Below, piece by piece: positions 8,186 through 16,944 of a stretch of 64,000 nucleotides of DNA; position 1 is the stretch's first letter; each line of letters begins with the position of its first letter. The stretch is from Erythrobacter fulvus (GTDB lineage Bacteria > Pseudomonadota > Alphaproteobacteria > Sphingomonadales > Sphingomonadaceae): NCBI RefSeq assembly GCF_028595285.1, contig NZ_JAQQXQ010000006.1, positions 62,001 through 126,000 of the forward strand. The letters are read 5' to 3'. The translations under genes were made by a program, and so were the position numbers. A model generated the notes under the pieces. That model saw nothing but the letters and a program-made list of their open reading frames with translations, ran no database searches and was not told where the DNA came from.

Positions 8186-9067
8186 GTGAAAAAGCTGATC
8201 CTTGCTGCCGCTGCGAGCGGCCTTGCCCTGTCCACCCCGCTGATGGCCCAGCATGAAGGCCACGCCATGAAAGGCGTCGACGAGGCGCATATCCGCGACA
8301 CCGCCCATTTCATGAAGATGCACGGCGAACAGGTGTCGGCCGCGATCAACCATCCGACCCGCGCCGAAGACAAGGTGCGCGATGTGCACCGCCACCCTGC
8401 CGAAGTGCTCGCCTTTTTCCATGTCGGGCCGAAGATGAAGGTGGGTGAATATGCGCCCGGCGGCGGCTGGTATTCGCGCCTGCTCGGCCATTATCTGGGC
8501 GGCGAGGGGAAACTGGTCGGCCTCTATGCCAACCCGTTGACCGCCACCAGCGATCCCGCGCGCCAGCAGCGCATGCGTGATCAGGCTGCGGGCTTCGGTG
8601 CGGAAGTCGCAGGCTATACCGGCCTTCCGGCGGAACGATTTTCCGGAATGACGCTGGATGCCATTCCCGATGACCAGAAGGGCACCTTCGACCGGATTCT
8701 GGTGATCCGTGCGCTGCACAGCCCGATGCGTTCCGGCATCGCCGATACCGAAATCCGGGCGATGCGCGAACTGCTCAAGGACGACGGGTTGATCGGTATC
8801 ATCCAGCACCGCGCCAAGGCGAGTGCGCCGTGGTCCTATGCTAATGGCTCCAAGGGCTATCTGCGCGAAGCCGACATGATCGACTTCATGCGCATCAACG
8901 GCTTTGAACTGGTCAGCCGCAGCGACATCAACGCCAACCCCGAAGACACCGCCGATCATCCGCAGGGCGTGTGGGAAATGCCCCCGACGCTCGCCACCAA
9001 GCGCGACGATCTGAAGGACAAGGGCGAAAGCGACCGCATGACTCTGTTGTTCAAGAAAGCCATGTGA
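8186..9067 (+). CDS. Exported methyltransferase-like protein (COG4798 type)
   Basis: 293 residues from a GTG start with GGGAGAGAG 5-13 bases upstream. The N-terminus is a clear signal peptide (KKLILAAAASGLALSTPLMA, cleavage after MAQ or nearby), followed by a His-rich stretch. The body resembles a class I SAM-methyltransferase fold: VGEYAPGGGWYSRLL takes the position of motif I, and FDRILVIRALH that of a later strand. The N-terminal region DVHRHPAEVLAFFHVGPKMKVGEYAPG is typical of the COG4798 predicted-methyltransferase group. Export is at odds with the cytoplasmic location of SAM, so enzymatic activity is uncertain. aguB follows 18 bases downstream. Confidence 0.8.
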   Translation: MKKLILAAAASGLALSTPLMAQHEGHAMKGVDEAHIRDTAHFMKMHGEQVSAAINHPTRAEDKVRDVHRHPAEVLAFFHVGPKMKVGEYAPGGGWYSRLLGHYLGGEGKLVGLYANPLTATSDPARQQRMRDQAAGFGAEVAGYTGLPAERFSGMTLDAIPDDQKGTFDRILVIRALHSPMRSGIADTEIRAMRELLKDDGLIGIIQHRAKASAPWSYANGSKGYLREADMIDFMRINGFELVSRSDINANPEDTADHPQGVWEMPPTLATKRDDLKDKGESDRMTLLFKKAM

Positions 9068-9085
9068 TGGGTTAAGGGCGGCGGC

Positions 9086-9964
9086 ATGACTGCAATCACC
9101 GTCGCCGCCCTTCAGCTTGCCCTCGGATCGGAGGACGAAGCCGCCAACATCGCCGCCGTGTCGGCGCTGGTTGAGGAAGCTGCCGCCAAGGGCGCGCAGC
9201 TGATCCTGCCGCCGGAACTGTTTTCCGGCCCCTATTTCTGCCGCGAAGAGGACGAGGCGCTGTTTGCGCTCGCCCGCCCGACCGGGCAGCACCCCAGCGT
9301 GATCGCGATGCAGGCGCTGGCCGCGAAGCTGAAGGTGACGATCCCCACCAGCTTCTTCGAGCGTGACGGGCACCACTATTACAACACGCTGGCAATGATC
9401 GGGCCCGACGGGCAGATCATGGGCACCTATCGCAAGAGCCACATTCCCGACGGGCCGGGCTACGAGGAAAAGTACTATTTCCGGCCCGGCAATGATGGTT
9501 TCAAGGTGTGGGACGTGGCCGGAGAGGGCGGTGCGCTGGTCAAGATCGGCGTCGGCATCTGCTGGGACCAGTGGTATCCCGAATGCGCGCGGGTGATGGC
9601 GCTCAAGGGCGCGGAACTGCTGATGTATCCCACCGCGATTGGTTCCGAACCCTATGACGCCGATCTCGATACCAGCCGGATGTGGCGCCGCGCGATGGTG
9701 GGACATGCGGTGTCGAATTGCATGCCCGTTATCGCCGCAAACCGTATCGGCAGCGAAGGCCCGGAAGGCGCGGCGCAGAATTTCTACGGCCACTCCTTCA
9801 TTTCGGACGAATGGGGGGATTTCGTTGCGGAATACGGCGCTGGCGAAACCGGTGTGCTGGTCGCCCGGCTCGACCTCGCCCGCGCGGCGACGCACCGTGC
9901 CGGCATGGGCTTCTTCCGCGACCGTCGCCCGCAGCTTTACGGCCGGATTGCAGAAGACATTTGA
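9086..9964 (+). CDS. aguB: N-carbamoylputrescine amidase
   Basis: Hydrolyses N-carbamoylputrescine to putrescine, CO2 and ammonia. It is a 292-residue nitrilase-superfamily protein with the full Glu-Lys-Cys triad: Glu44 in LPPELFSGPYFC, Lys117 in YRKSHIPDGPGY, Cys159 in GVGICWDQWYPE. The PYFCREED and SHIPDGPGYEEKYYF segments are specific to AguB rather than other nitrilases. No agmatine deiminase gene is visible nearby, so the upstream step must be encoded elsewhere. The stop codon overlaps the TTG start of folK, which implies translational coupling. Confidence 0.93.
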   Translation: MTAITVAALQLALGSEDEAANIAAVSALVEEAAAKGAQLILPPELFSGPYFCREEDEALFALARPTGQHPSVIAMQALAAKLKVTIPTSFFERDGHHYYNTLAMIGPDGQIMGTYRKSHIPDGPGYEEKYYFRPGNDGFKVWDVAGEGGALVKIGVGICWDQWYPECARVMALKGAELLMYPTAIGSEPYDADLDTSRMWRRAMVGHAVSNCMPVIAANRIGSEGPEGAAQNFYGHSFISDEWGDFVAEYGAGETGVLVARLDLARAATHRAGMGFFRDRRPQLYGRIAEDI

Positions 9965-10449
9965 GCAGCCTTTATCTGATCGCGCTCGGTTCCAACCGGC
10001 GGCACGCGCTCTATGGCGCGCCGCAGGGCGTTGTCCGTGCCGCGCAGGAGGAACTGGCCGCCTTCGGCACGGTGCTGGCACGGTCGCCGGTGATCGCCAG
10101 CAGCCCGATGGGGGCGGCACAGCGACGTTTCGCCAATGCCGCGCTGGTGCTGGAAAGCGAGCTCGCCCCGCCCGCGCTGCTGGCGGCGCTGAAGCGCACC
10201 GAGCGTGAATTCGGGCGGCGGCGCGGACGGCGCTGGGGCGACCGCGTGCTGGATCTCGACATCATCCTGTGGAGCGGCGGGCGCTGGTCTTCGCCCGGTC
10301 TTGCCATCCCCCATCCCGAATTCCGTCGCCGCGCCTTCGTGCTCGGCCCGGCCAGCGCGATTGCGCGCAGCTGGCGCGATCCGGTGAGCGGTTTAACGAT
10401 CGCCCAACTCCATGCCCGCTTGACCCGCCGCCGCCCCCTGCCTAGGTGA
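9961..10449 (+). CDS. folK: 2-amino-4-hydroxy-6-hydroxymethyldihydropteridine diphosphokinase (HPPK)
   Basis: Transfers pyrophosphate from ATP to the pterin precursor of folate. 162 residues, the usual HPPK length. SLYLIALGSNRRHALYG is the pterin-binding N-terminus, and RRWGDRVLDLDIILW carries the Mg2+-binding DLDII acidic pair. IPHPEFRRRAFVLGP is the other signature. The start is a TTG that overlaps the aguB stop in TTGA; no upstream ATG makes a sensible N-terminus, and the family begins immediately before this YLIALGSN. It ends 32 bases before tRNA-Lys. Confidence 0.92.
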   Translation: MSSLYLIALGSNRRHALYGAPQGVVRAAQEELAAFGTVLARSPVIASSPMGAAQRRFANAALVLESELAPPALLAALKRTEREFGRRRGRRWGDRVLDLDIILWSGGRWSSPGLAIPHPEFRRRAFVLGPASAIARSWRDPVSGLTIAQLHARLTRRRPLPR

Positions 10450-10481
10450 GCGCCCGCACCTCCGCGTCGCGCGGTGCACGT

Positions 10482-10557
10482 GGGCCCGTAGCTCAGTAGG
10501 TAGAGCAGCTGACTTTTAATCAGCGGGTCACAGGTTCGAATCCTGTCGGGCTCACCA
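10482..10557 (+). tRNA. tRNA-Lys (anticodon TTT)
   Basis: A 76-base cloverleaf: acceptor GGGCCCG/CGGGCTC (one G-T pair), D arm GCTC...GAGC, anticodon stem GCTGA/TCAGC with loop CTTTTAA, T arm ACAGG-TTCGAAT-CCTGT, and an encoded ACCA end. A T-run follows directly at 10558-10563 and probably terminates transcription. Confidence 0.97.
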
Positions 10558-10685
10558 TTTTTTCCAGCGATCCGTTGTTTGCGCTTCCCCGACGCTTGAC
10601 GGCGGCGGCAAGTTGACTGGGGTCTGCCGTCTGTTAGCCTCCTTTCGATAAGCTCCGATCAAGGAGCAGCAGGAGGGAGATAGCC

Positions 10686-12176
10686 TTGCGTCAATTGCAG
10701 GGAATGGATGCGTCCTTCGTCGCGCTGGAAACGCGCAATTCGCCGATGCATATCGGCTCGATCCTGGTCTACAACCCGCAGACCGCGCCCGGCGGCTTCG
10801 TGCGTTTCAAGGACATTCTGCAATTTATCGGCGAGCGGGCGCAGCTCAGCCGCACGATGCGCCAGCGGCTGGTGCGGGTGCCCTTCGATCTCGACTATCC
10901 CTATTGGGTCGAGGATCCTGATTTCGATCTTGAATATCATGTCCGCCATGTCGCTTTGCCCAAACCGGGCGACTGGCGGCAATTGTGCATCCAGGCGGCG
11001 CGGATCTTCGCCCGGCCGCTCGACCTTGCCCGGCCGCCGTGGGAATTCACTGTGGTGGAGGGGCTCGACAACATCCCCGGCTTTGCCAAAGGCAGCTTCG
11101 CGATGGTGACCAAGGTCCACCATGCCGCGATCGACGGAATGAGCGGCATTGATCTGATGGAGGCCCTGCATACGCTGCGGCCCAACGATCCGCCGCCGGC
11201 CACGCCCGATAACTGGAAACCCGAACGCATTCCCAACCCCATCGAACTGCTGGGCAAAAGCTATTTCAACGCGGTCACCAATCCGCTGAAGCAGCTGGAA
11301 GTGGCGGCCAAGGCGGCGCCCGGGCTGGCCAAGGCGATCAAGGGCCTGGTGGTCAAGGATTTTACGGTCAGCGCCGATCTCATCGCGCCGAAATCGCGCT
11401 TCAACCGCAAAATCTCCCCGCATCGCGTGGTCGAAGGGCGCAGCTTCAAACTGGCCGATATCAAGGCGATCCGCGCACTGTCCGAAGGCGCGAAGGTGAA
11501 TGACGTGTTTCTCGCCATCATCGGCGGGGCGATGCGCCGGTATCTGCTGGCGAAAGACGATCTGCCGAAAAAGACCCTGACGGCGATGGCCCCGATCTCT
11601 GTCCGGTCGAGCCGGGAGAAGGGCGACATGGGCAATCAGGTGGCCGCCATGATCGCCCCGCTTGGCACCCACATCGAGGATCCGGCCGAGCGGCTGGCCT
11701 TCGTCCATTCGCAGACCGCCAACAGCAAGGCGATGTCCGACGCCGTCGGCGCGCGCAACATGACCGAGATGAGCAAGGTCTCGCCCGCCCTGTTCATGGC
11801 GCTCGGGGCGCAGCTTTACACCCGGCTCGGGCTTGCCAATCGCGGCGTTGCCCCGCCGTTCACCACCGTGGTCACCAATGTGCCCGGCCCCCCGGTCCCG
11901 ATCCATTTCACCGGAGCGCGGCTGGAAAGCATGATGGGCCTTTTGTGCCTGACGGACGGGCTCGGGCTCGGCCATGTCGTGCAAAGCTATGTCGAGGAGG
12001 CGACCATTGCCTTCACCGCGGACCGGGTCTTGCTGCCCGATCCGGATTTCTATGCAGAATGTATCGAGGATAGTTTCGCCGCGCTGCTTGCCGCTGCTCA
12101 GCAGGGCGCCGCCACCCCCGATGCAAAGCCTTCCGCCCGCCGCAAACGCGCCGCGGCCAAGGCCGGCCGTGCATGA
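10686..12176 (+). CDS. Wax ester synthase / diacylglycerol acyltransferase (WS/DGAT family)
   Basis: An acyl-CoA-dependent O-acyltransferase that makes wax esters or triacylglycerol storage lipid. 496 residues. The catalytic motif HHAAIDG spans residues 145-151, inside TKVHHAAIDGMSGIDLMEAL. The N-terminus QGMDASFVALET and the later NDVFLAIIGGAMRRYL and TTVVTNVPGPPVPIHFTGA are family signatures. The tail is Lys/Ala/Arg-rich. The start is TTG 10686, with a strong AGGAGGGAG 6-14 bases upstream; no ATG fits the site. It overlaps the downstream hydrolase by ATGA. Storage lipid is the family role; a PHA-related protein also lies in the window at 43444. Confidence 0.9.
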   Translation: MRQLQGMDASFVALETRNSPMHIGSILVYNPQTAPGGFVRFKDILQFIGERAQLSRTMRQRLVRVPFDLDYPYWVEDPDFDLEYHVRHVALPKPGDWRQLCIQAARIFARPLDLARPPWEFTVVEGLDNIPGFAKGSFAMVTKVHHAAIDGMSGIDLMEALHTLRPNDPPPATPDNWKPERIPNPIELLGKSYFNAVTNPLKQLEVAAKAAPGLAKAIKGLVVKDFTVSADLIAPKSRFNRKISPHRVVEGRSFKLADIKAIRALSEGAKVNDVFLAIIGGAMRRYLLAKDDLPKKTLTAMAPISVRSSREKGDMGNQVAAMIAPLGTHIEDPAERLAFVHSQTANSKAMSDAVGARNMTEMSKVSPALFMALGAQLYTRLGLANRGVAPPFTTVVTNVPGPPVPIHFTGARLESMMGLLCLTDGLGLGHVVQSYVEEATIAFTADRVLLPDPDFYAECIEDSFAALLAAAQQGAATPDAKPSARRKRAAAKAGRA

Positions 12177-13009
12177 GCGGCCGGAAGAGCGAAACGAAAA
12201 AGGATATCGGCATGGCCGCATCAGTATCGGTTGCAACACAGCTTGAACCCGCGCCGCGCCCGCCAAGCCGGATCTGGACACTCGCGGAAGGGCGTGCCCT
12301 GTTCGAACTGGGGGCGTTCTACATGTCCCGTCCGCTGTTGTCCTACCTGCCCCGGGGCGATGGGCACGCGGTCAAGGTGCTGCCGGGCTTCATGGCCAGC
12401 AACACTTCGACCGCGCCCATGCGGCACCTGCTGGGGCGGCTCGGCTATGACGCGCATGGCTGGGACAGCGGGCGCAACGTCCGGGTCGACAATGCCCTGA
12501 TCGCGCGGCTGGAGGCCCAGCTTGAACGCCTCAATGATGAAAGCGGGCGCAAGGTCTCGCTGGTCGGCTGGAGCCTCGGCGGGGTGCTGGCGCGCGAGCT
12601 TGCCAAGCTGCATCCGGATCGGGTGCGGATGGTGATCAGCCTTGGCAGCCCCATTTCCGATGATCGCAATCACACCAATGCCTCGCGCCTGTTCGAGCTG
12701 TTGAACGGCAAGGAGCCGGAGCCGATGCGCGGCGGACGCTTTCGCGGCCTTGACGAGCCGCCGCCGGTTCCGACCACGTCGATCCTGACCAAGACCGACG
12801 GAATCGTGCACTGGCGCGGTTCGGTGCAGAAACCGGCCCCCACGCCGAGCGAGAATATCGAGGTTCATGCCAGCCATTGCGGGCTGGGGGTGAACCCGAG
12901 CGTGATGATCGCGATTGCCGACCGGCTGGCGCAGCCCGAGGGCACCTGGGCCCCGTTCGAGCCGCCCCTGGCCGCGAAGTGGATGTTTCCGAAGACCAGC
13001 CTCGACTAA
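12173..13009 (+). CDS. Alpha/beta hydrolase (lipase/esterase-like)
   Basis: 278 residues whose ATG overlaps the WS/DGAT stop, so translation is coupled. The nucleophile elbow is GWSLGG with Ser134. The His near the C-terminus in HASHCGLGVNPSVM is a plausible triad member. No signal peptide is evident. Coupling to an acyltransferase suggests release or transfer of acyl groups in neutral-lipid metabolism, but the substrate is not shown by sequence. The first 14 residues, before MAASVSVATQ, may not be translated, since a second in-frame ATG lies 42 bases downstream. Confidence 0.85.
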   Translation: MSGRKSETKKDIGMAASVSVATQLEPAPRPPSRIWTLAEGRALFELGAFYMSRPLLSYLPRGDGHAVKVLPGFMASNTSTAPMRHLLGRLGYDAHGWDSGRNVRVDNALIARLEAQLERLNDESGRKVSLVGWSLGGVLARELAKLHPDRVRMVISLGSPISDDRNHTNASRLFELLNGKEPEPMRGGRFRGLDEPPPVPTTSILTKTDGIVHWRGSVQKPAPTPSENIEVHASHCGLGVNPSVMIAIADRLAQPEGTWAPFEPPLAAKWMFPKTSLD

Positions 13010-13089
13010 GAGGCCTTGGGCGCTGGCAAGCCTGAGGGGTGTTGTTCCACGACCGCCTTAACCTTGCGCGAACACGCCTTGCCGGCCTG

Positions 13090-13908
13090 TCAGGCGGGAA
13101 GGCGTGACCGGTAGGTGATGTTGACCCTATCCGACAGCAGCAAATAGGGCAGCCATACCGCGATGCTGATCCACACCTTTGTGAGATTGCCTTCAAGAAG
13201 GGCAGCCAACGGCGCGGCTACCTCTGCGGGCATCGAGGCAAGCTTGCCCAGCTGGCTGGCAATAGCCAGCTGCATGACGATGTCGGTCAGCCATGCGAAC
13301 AGCAGCATCCGCGGGAACAAGGGGATGCTGCGGAGCGCCATCACGAATGCGACCATGTAGAAGAAGTTCATGATGATGACATCCGCCGACATCATCACGA
13401 ACAGGGCCAAAGCCCAGTCGGGGGCATGCATGCTGATCGCCGGAACCGCGACGAAGAATTCGCCGCTGCGGACCAGAACGTTGAGGATCAGCCCGACAAG
13501 CAGCGATGCGAGAAAGCCGACCGGGCCAAATAGCGGGTGCGCACGCGCGTCGTCGCGGCTCACGCGCTCCCATTTTCCAATGAAGGCGAGATGGAAATCG
13601 AGCGGCTGGCGCGCGCGTTCGTCGCCGAATGCCGAACGCGCGAGCAAATAGCCAGAGATCGGCGCGGCGATGATCGCGCTATAGGCAAGCAGCATGGGCA
13701 AGGCATCGAGGGGATGGTGAACCGGCGTGGCCGCGACGGACATGCGGATCGCCGCGGCGCATCCGGCCAGTGCAATCCAGCCGGCCCCCAGCCAGACCAT
13801 TTTCCTCGCGAAAAATGACGGAACTGCCAAACTGCGTTCGTGGAGCGAGTTGCGCCAGCCCGCGAAACGGGTGCCCAAAGAACGGCTTATCGCACTCGTA
13901 ATATCCAA
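13090..13908 (-). CDS. Hypothetical multi-pass membrane protein
   Basis: 272 residues with about 6 hydrophobic helices (for example WLGAGWIALAGCAAAI, LLAYSAIIAAPISGYLLA and ISIAVWLPYLLLSDRV). I recognise no catalytic motif. The final segment, a helix followed by SDRVNITYRSRL, and the even spacing of helices are its only notable points. It is convergent with the hydrolase gene and divergent from the flp pilus operon, sharing a 414-base upstream region with it. Whether it belongs to the pilus system is unknown. Confidence 0.75.
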   Translation of the reverse strand: MDITSAISRSLGTRFAGWRNSLHERSLAVPSFFARKMVWLGAGWIALAGCAAAIRMSVAATPVHHPLDALPMLLAYSAIIAAPISGYLLARSAFGDERARQPLDFHLAFIGKWERVSRDDARAHPLFGPVGFLASLLVGLILNVLVRSGEFFVAVPAISMHAPDWALALFVMMSADVIIMNFFYMVAFVMALRSIPLFPRMLLFAWLTDIVMQLAIASQLGKLASMPAEVAAPLAALLEGNLTKVWISIAVWLPYLLLSDRVNITYRSRLPA

Positions 13909-14322
13909 ACGCGACCTCCAACGATGACGTTACCAGCTTTCGACTCGCGAATCACCCCCGGAACCGGACTTGGGCAATTCGCGTCGAACGGCGGAAACAT
14001 GCACTAATATGAAACAGCTTCCGTTCCGTTAATTGACCGGTTTATGTCCAAAATTAACCTTTTCATCGACCAAGATGCTGAAAGTTCGAAGATTTATTTT
14101 ACTCCTTAAAAACCCGTTGACGCTAACCTGTAAAACTCGGAAAATTTGCAGGTTCGGGGGGCACTGAACAGACGGGATCGCGAATAAAGCGTTCCTGCTT
14201 CAAAATAAAAATGGTCGCGTATCCTGTATGGAAAGGCCCTTCGACGGCGTCCCGCCGGCGAGTCCGGTCTGGCGTGTTTTGCATCGGCCAGTTTTGGCCA
14301 AGTGATACGTAAGGACTGTAAC
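13909..14322. promoter_or_regulatory. Divergent upstream region of the Flp pilus operon
   Basis: About 414 bases without a gene, more AT-rich than its surroundings. It contains two GANTC (CcrM-type) sites side by side at 13942-13946 and 13949-13953. TTAA-N7-TTGA at 14106-14120 is one base off the CtrA box TTAA-N7-TTAA. A TTGACG at 14117-14122 is followed 17 bases later by GAAAAT, a weak sigma70 candidate. A GGCCA-GTTT-TGGCC dyad lies at 14286-14299, and AAGGA at 14311-14315 is the flp ribosome site. No coding sequence is convincing. These are consensus-level resemblances only. Confidence 0.45.
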
Positions 14323-14547
14323 ATGAAGAACCTCATCAAGACCTTCCTCAAGGACGAAGCCGGCGCTTCGGCTGCCGAATATGCTCTGATCCTGGCCGTT
14401 GTCGGCGTCGCCATCGGTGGCGCTGCGCTGGCTCTGGGTGACGTTGTTGGCGACGCGATCGCAGATGCCGCGACCGATGTGAACAACTGCACGGGTGCAA
14501 CCACGACCAACTGCACCGCGCATCCGAACGCTCCGGCGATCGACTGA
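14323..14547 (+). CDS. flp: Flp/Fap-type pilin subunit
   Basis: The major subunit of a Tad (type IVc) pilus. 74 residues: a short basic leader MKNLIKTFLKDEAG, the prepilin cleavage point G/ASAAEY with the required Glu at +5 and Tyr at +6, then a hydrophobic helix YALILAVVGVAIGGAALALG and a small Thr/Asn-rich tail with two Cys. It is processed by the CpaA peptidase encoded at 25186. AAGGA sits 7 bases before the ATG. A hairpin terminator follows directly, consistent with much higher pilin than assembly-protein expression. Confidence 0.95.
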   Translation: MKNLIKTFLKDEAGASAAEYALILAVVGVAIGGAALALGDVVGDAIADAATDVNNCTGATTTNCTAHPNAPAID

Positions 14548-14554
14548 TCAGGTG

Positions 14555-14593
14555 AAACGCCTCCTGTGGCCCTGTGCCGCGGGGGGCGTTTTT
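14555..14593 (+). terminator. Partial terminator after flp
   Basis: AAACGCCTCC pairs with GGGGGGCGTTT across a ~20-base loop, and the stem runs into TTTTT. It is a rho-independent-like structure between flp and cpaB, and probably lets only part of the transcripts continue into the assembly genes. Confidence 0.7.
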
Positions 14594-14635
14594 CCCTAGG
14601 CCGGGTGAGCATGAAATGCTCGGGGGAGGGCTAAA

Positions 14636-15553
14636 GTGCAGAACCGTAACATCCTGATCGTGATCGGGGCACTGATTATCGCTGCCGTGGCGGTGGTGAT
14701 CGTCAACTCCTACCTCACAAGTGTAGAGCAACAAGCCGAACAACGTGCGTCGGACGAGAAGGTCACACGCATTGTCGTCGCGACGCAGCCGCTCGGTTTC
14801 GGTGATGCGCTCACGCCGGAAAACGTCCGGCTCCAGACCTATTTCGCAAGCGCCGTGCCGCAGGGCGCTTTCCTGACGGTGCGCGATGCGCTCGCCGAGA
14901 ACCGCGTGGCGTTGCGCCCGATCGTTCCGGGCGAAGCGATCCTCGCCGACAAGGTCAGCGGCGCGGGTGGCCGCGCCGTGCTTTCGGCCAACCTGCCCGA
15001 AGGCATGCGTGCCGTTTCGATTCCCGTTAGCGCCATCACTGGCGTTTCCGGTTTTGTCCGTCCGGCCGATACCGTCGATGTTCTGCTGACACGCAAGATT
15101 CCCGGCGAAGGTGCCCAAGCCGAAGACCTGATGTCCGAGGTGATCCTCGAACGCGTCAAGGTTCTGGCGATCGACCAGATCGCCAACGAAGGTGCGACGG
15201 AACCGCAGGTCGGCAACACGGCCGTGCTGGAAGTCGATCCGACCCAAGCCCAGAAACTCGCTATCGCAGTGAAGCTGGGCACGCTCAGCCTGGCGCTGCG
15301 CAACGTCGAATCCCAGGAAGCGGTGCAGGGGCGCACCCTTACTAATCGGGATGTCGGGAATTCGCGCCTTTATATTCGCCAGCGCCAGCCATCCCGCTCG
15401 TCGGCCATGGCTCCGGTCATGGCTCCGTCCGGCGGCGTACAAGCGGCCGGGCCCGTTCCGTCCCTGCCGAGCGGGCCGAGCATGACGATTTACCGCGGGG
15501 TGGAGGGCGAGGCCTATCCGGTCGGCCGTCTCGGAGGGAAACAGGGATCATGA
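14636..15553 (+). CDS. cpaB: Flp pilus assembly protein CpaB/RcpC
   Basis: 305 residues from a GTG start. An N-terminal membrane anchor (ILIVIGALIIAAVAVVIV) is followed by a SAF/AFP-like domain with VVATQPLGFGDALTPENVRL, VRDALAENRVALRPIVPGEAIL and SIPVSAITGVSGFVRPADTVDVLLT, all family signatures. It is a periplasmic component that associates with the CpaC secretin. The C-terminus is a disordered Ser/Pro/Gly tail. Its TGA overlaps the ATG of cpaC. Confidence 0.93.
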   Translation: MQNRNILIVIGALIIAAVAVVIVNSYLTSVEQQAEQRASDEKVTRIVVATQPLGFGDALTPENVRLQTYFASAVPQGAFLTVRDALAENRVALRPIVPGEAILADKVSGAGGRAVLSANLPEGMRAVSIPVSAITGVSGFVRPADTVDVLLTRKIPGEGAQAEDLMSEVILERVKVLAIDQIANEGATEPQVGNTAVLEVDPTQAQKLAIAVKLGTLSLALRNVESQEAVQGRTLTNRDVGNSRLYIRQRQPSRSSAMAPVMAPSGGVQAAGPVPSLPSGPSMTIYRGVEGEAYPVGRLGGKQGS

Positions 15554-16944
15554 AGAACATTCTCGCAGCAGCCCTGATGGCCACGGCCGCGCTGGTGGCA
15601 GCACCGGCCAGTGCCCAGGCATCGGGTGCCGACATTCACGCCGGCGACCTCGAAGTGGCAATCAACAAGAGCCAGATCGTCACCGCCGACCGCGTGATCG
15701 ATCGGGCCATGATCGGCAACGAGGCGATCGCCGATGTCCTGCCCGTATCCGACCGGTCGATCTACATCCTCGGCAAATCGGTCGGGACCACCAGCCTGAC
15801 CTTGTACGACAAGACCAACCGCGTGATTGCGGTGATGGACATTTCGGTGGGCCCGGACGTCGATTCCCTGCGTACGCAGCTGGACGAGATGTTCCCCGGC
15901 CAGCCGATCGACGCGCGTCTGACCAACGGGAAGCTGATGCTGACCGGAATGGTCAAGGACGCCGGCATGGCCAGTCGTGCAGCGCAGCTCGCCAGCGCGT
16001 TTGCGGGCGACAATGTGATCAACATGCTCGCCGTCGGGAGCCCGCAACAGGTGATGCTGGAAGTCCGCTTTGCCGAAGTCACCCGCAATGTCGGCGAACG
16101 GCTGGGCGTCAGCGGTTTTGCCGGTTCGCTCGATGGCGATTTCCGCGGTGTGACCGGGAATGGCGCCGCGGCCGTACCCGATCCGATTCTCGGCAACCGG
16201 CTGCAAATCGATCCGATCCTCGATAATTTCGGCGTGTTCAGTGCGCTGTTCCAGTTGGGCGATGTCGATATCGAGGCATTTCTCAACGCGCTCGAGGAAC
16301 AAGGCCTGTCCAAGACCCTGGCGGAACCCACTCTCGTGGCGCTTTCGGGCGAAAAAGCGTCGTTTCTGGCCGGCGGCGAATTCCCTATTCCCGTCGCACA
16401 GGCAGGCCAGGGCGGCGGCGCTGGTGCCCAGGCAATCACCGTGCAGTTCAAGTCGTTCGGTGTCAGCCTCGGCTTCACCCCCACGGTTCTCGGCAATAAT
16501 GTCATCAATCTGATCGTCGAGCCTGAAGTCAGCTCGCTCGATCCTTCGGCATCGGTCACCGTCAATGGCCTGACCGTGCCCGGCCTGCAGACGCGGCGCG
16601 CCTCGACCACGCTCGAATTGCGCGACGGGGAAAGCTTCGTTCTCGCCGGGCTGTTGCGCACCGAGTTCCAGACCAACGTGCAGCAACTGCCCATCCTCGG
16701 TTCGATCCCGATCATCGGATCGCTGTTCCGCTCGACCCGGTTCCAGAAGGGCGAGACGGAATTGCTGATCGTGGTGACGCCGCGTCTCGTCAAACCGATC
16801 CGGCCCGATCAGGTCCGGTTGCCGACCGATCGCGTCGCCGATCCCGATGCCGCCGAAACGCTGCTGCTGGGTCAGGACTACAAGCCCAAGGCGCTGCCAC
16901 CCGGCGCACCGGCACCGAAGCAGGGAGCGGATTATGAATACTGA
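15550..16944 (+). CDS. cpaC: Type II/III-family secretin CpaC (RcpA)
   Basis: The outer-membrane channel for the Tad pilus. 464 residues with an Ala-rich signal peptide (ALMATAALVAAPASAQ) and an N-terminal pilus-formation domain. It then has a BON-like stretch and the secretin core: VMLEVRFAEVTRNVGERLGV, SKTLAEPTLVALSGEKASFLAGGEFPIP, and PILGSIPIIGSLFRSTRFQKGETELLIVVTPRLV. These match the length and order of Caulobacter-type CpaC. It overlaps cpaB by 4 bases and the small lipoprotein gene by 11. Confidence 0.95.
   Translation: MKNILAAALMATAALVAAPASAQASGADIHAGDLEVAINKSQIVTADRVIDRAMIGNEAIADVLPVSDRSIYILGKSVGTTSLTLYDKTNRVIAVMDISVGPDVDSLRTQLDEMFPGQPIDARLTNGKLMLTGMVKDAGMASRAAQLASAFAGDNVINMLAVGSPQQVMLEVRFAEVTRNVGERLGVSGFAGSLDGDFRGVTGNGAAAVPDPILGNRLQIDPILDNFGVFSALFQLGDVDIEAFLNALEEQGLSKTLAEPTLVALSGEKASFLAGGEFPIPVAQAGQGGGAGAQAITVQFKSFGVSLGFTPTVLGNNVINLIVEPEVSSLDPSASVTVNGLTVPGLQTRRASTTLELRDGESFVLAGLLRTEFQTNVQQLPILGSIPIIGSLFRSTRFQKGETELLIVVTPRLVKPIRPDQVRLPTDRVADPDAAETLLLGQDYKPKALPPGAPAPKQGADYEY

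Noticed and set aside
8180..10120. Long minus-strand frame (646 aa) opposite the methyltransferase-like and aguB genes
   Set aside because: Antisense to two well-recognised genes; composition (His/Arg/Ala-rich) is that of a GC-rich shadow frame with no family motif.
14260..14290. Possible sigma54 promoter (TGGCGTGTTTTGCA) before flp
   Set aside because: The GG-to-GC spacing is two bases short of the strict -24/-12 requirement.
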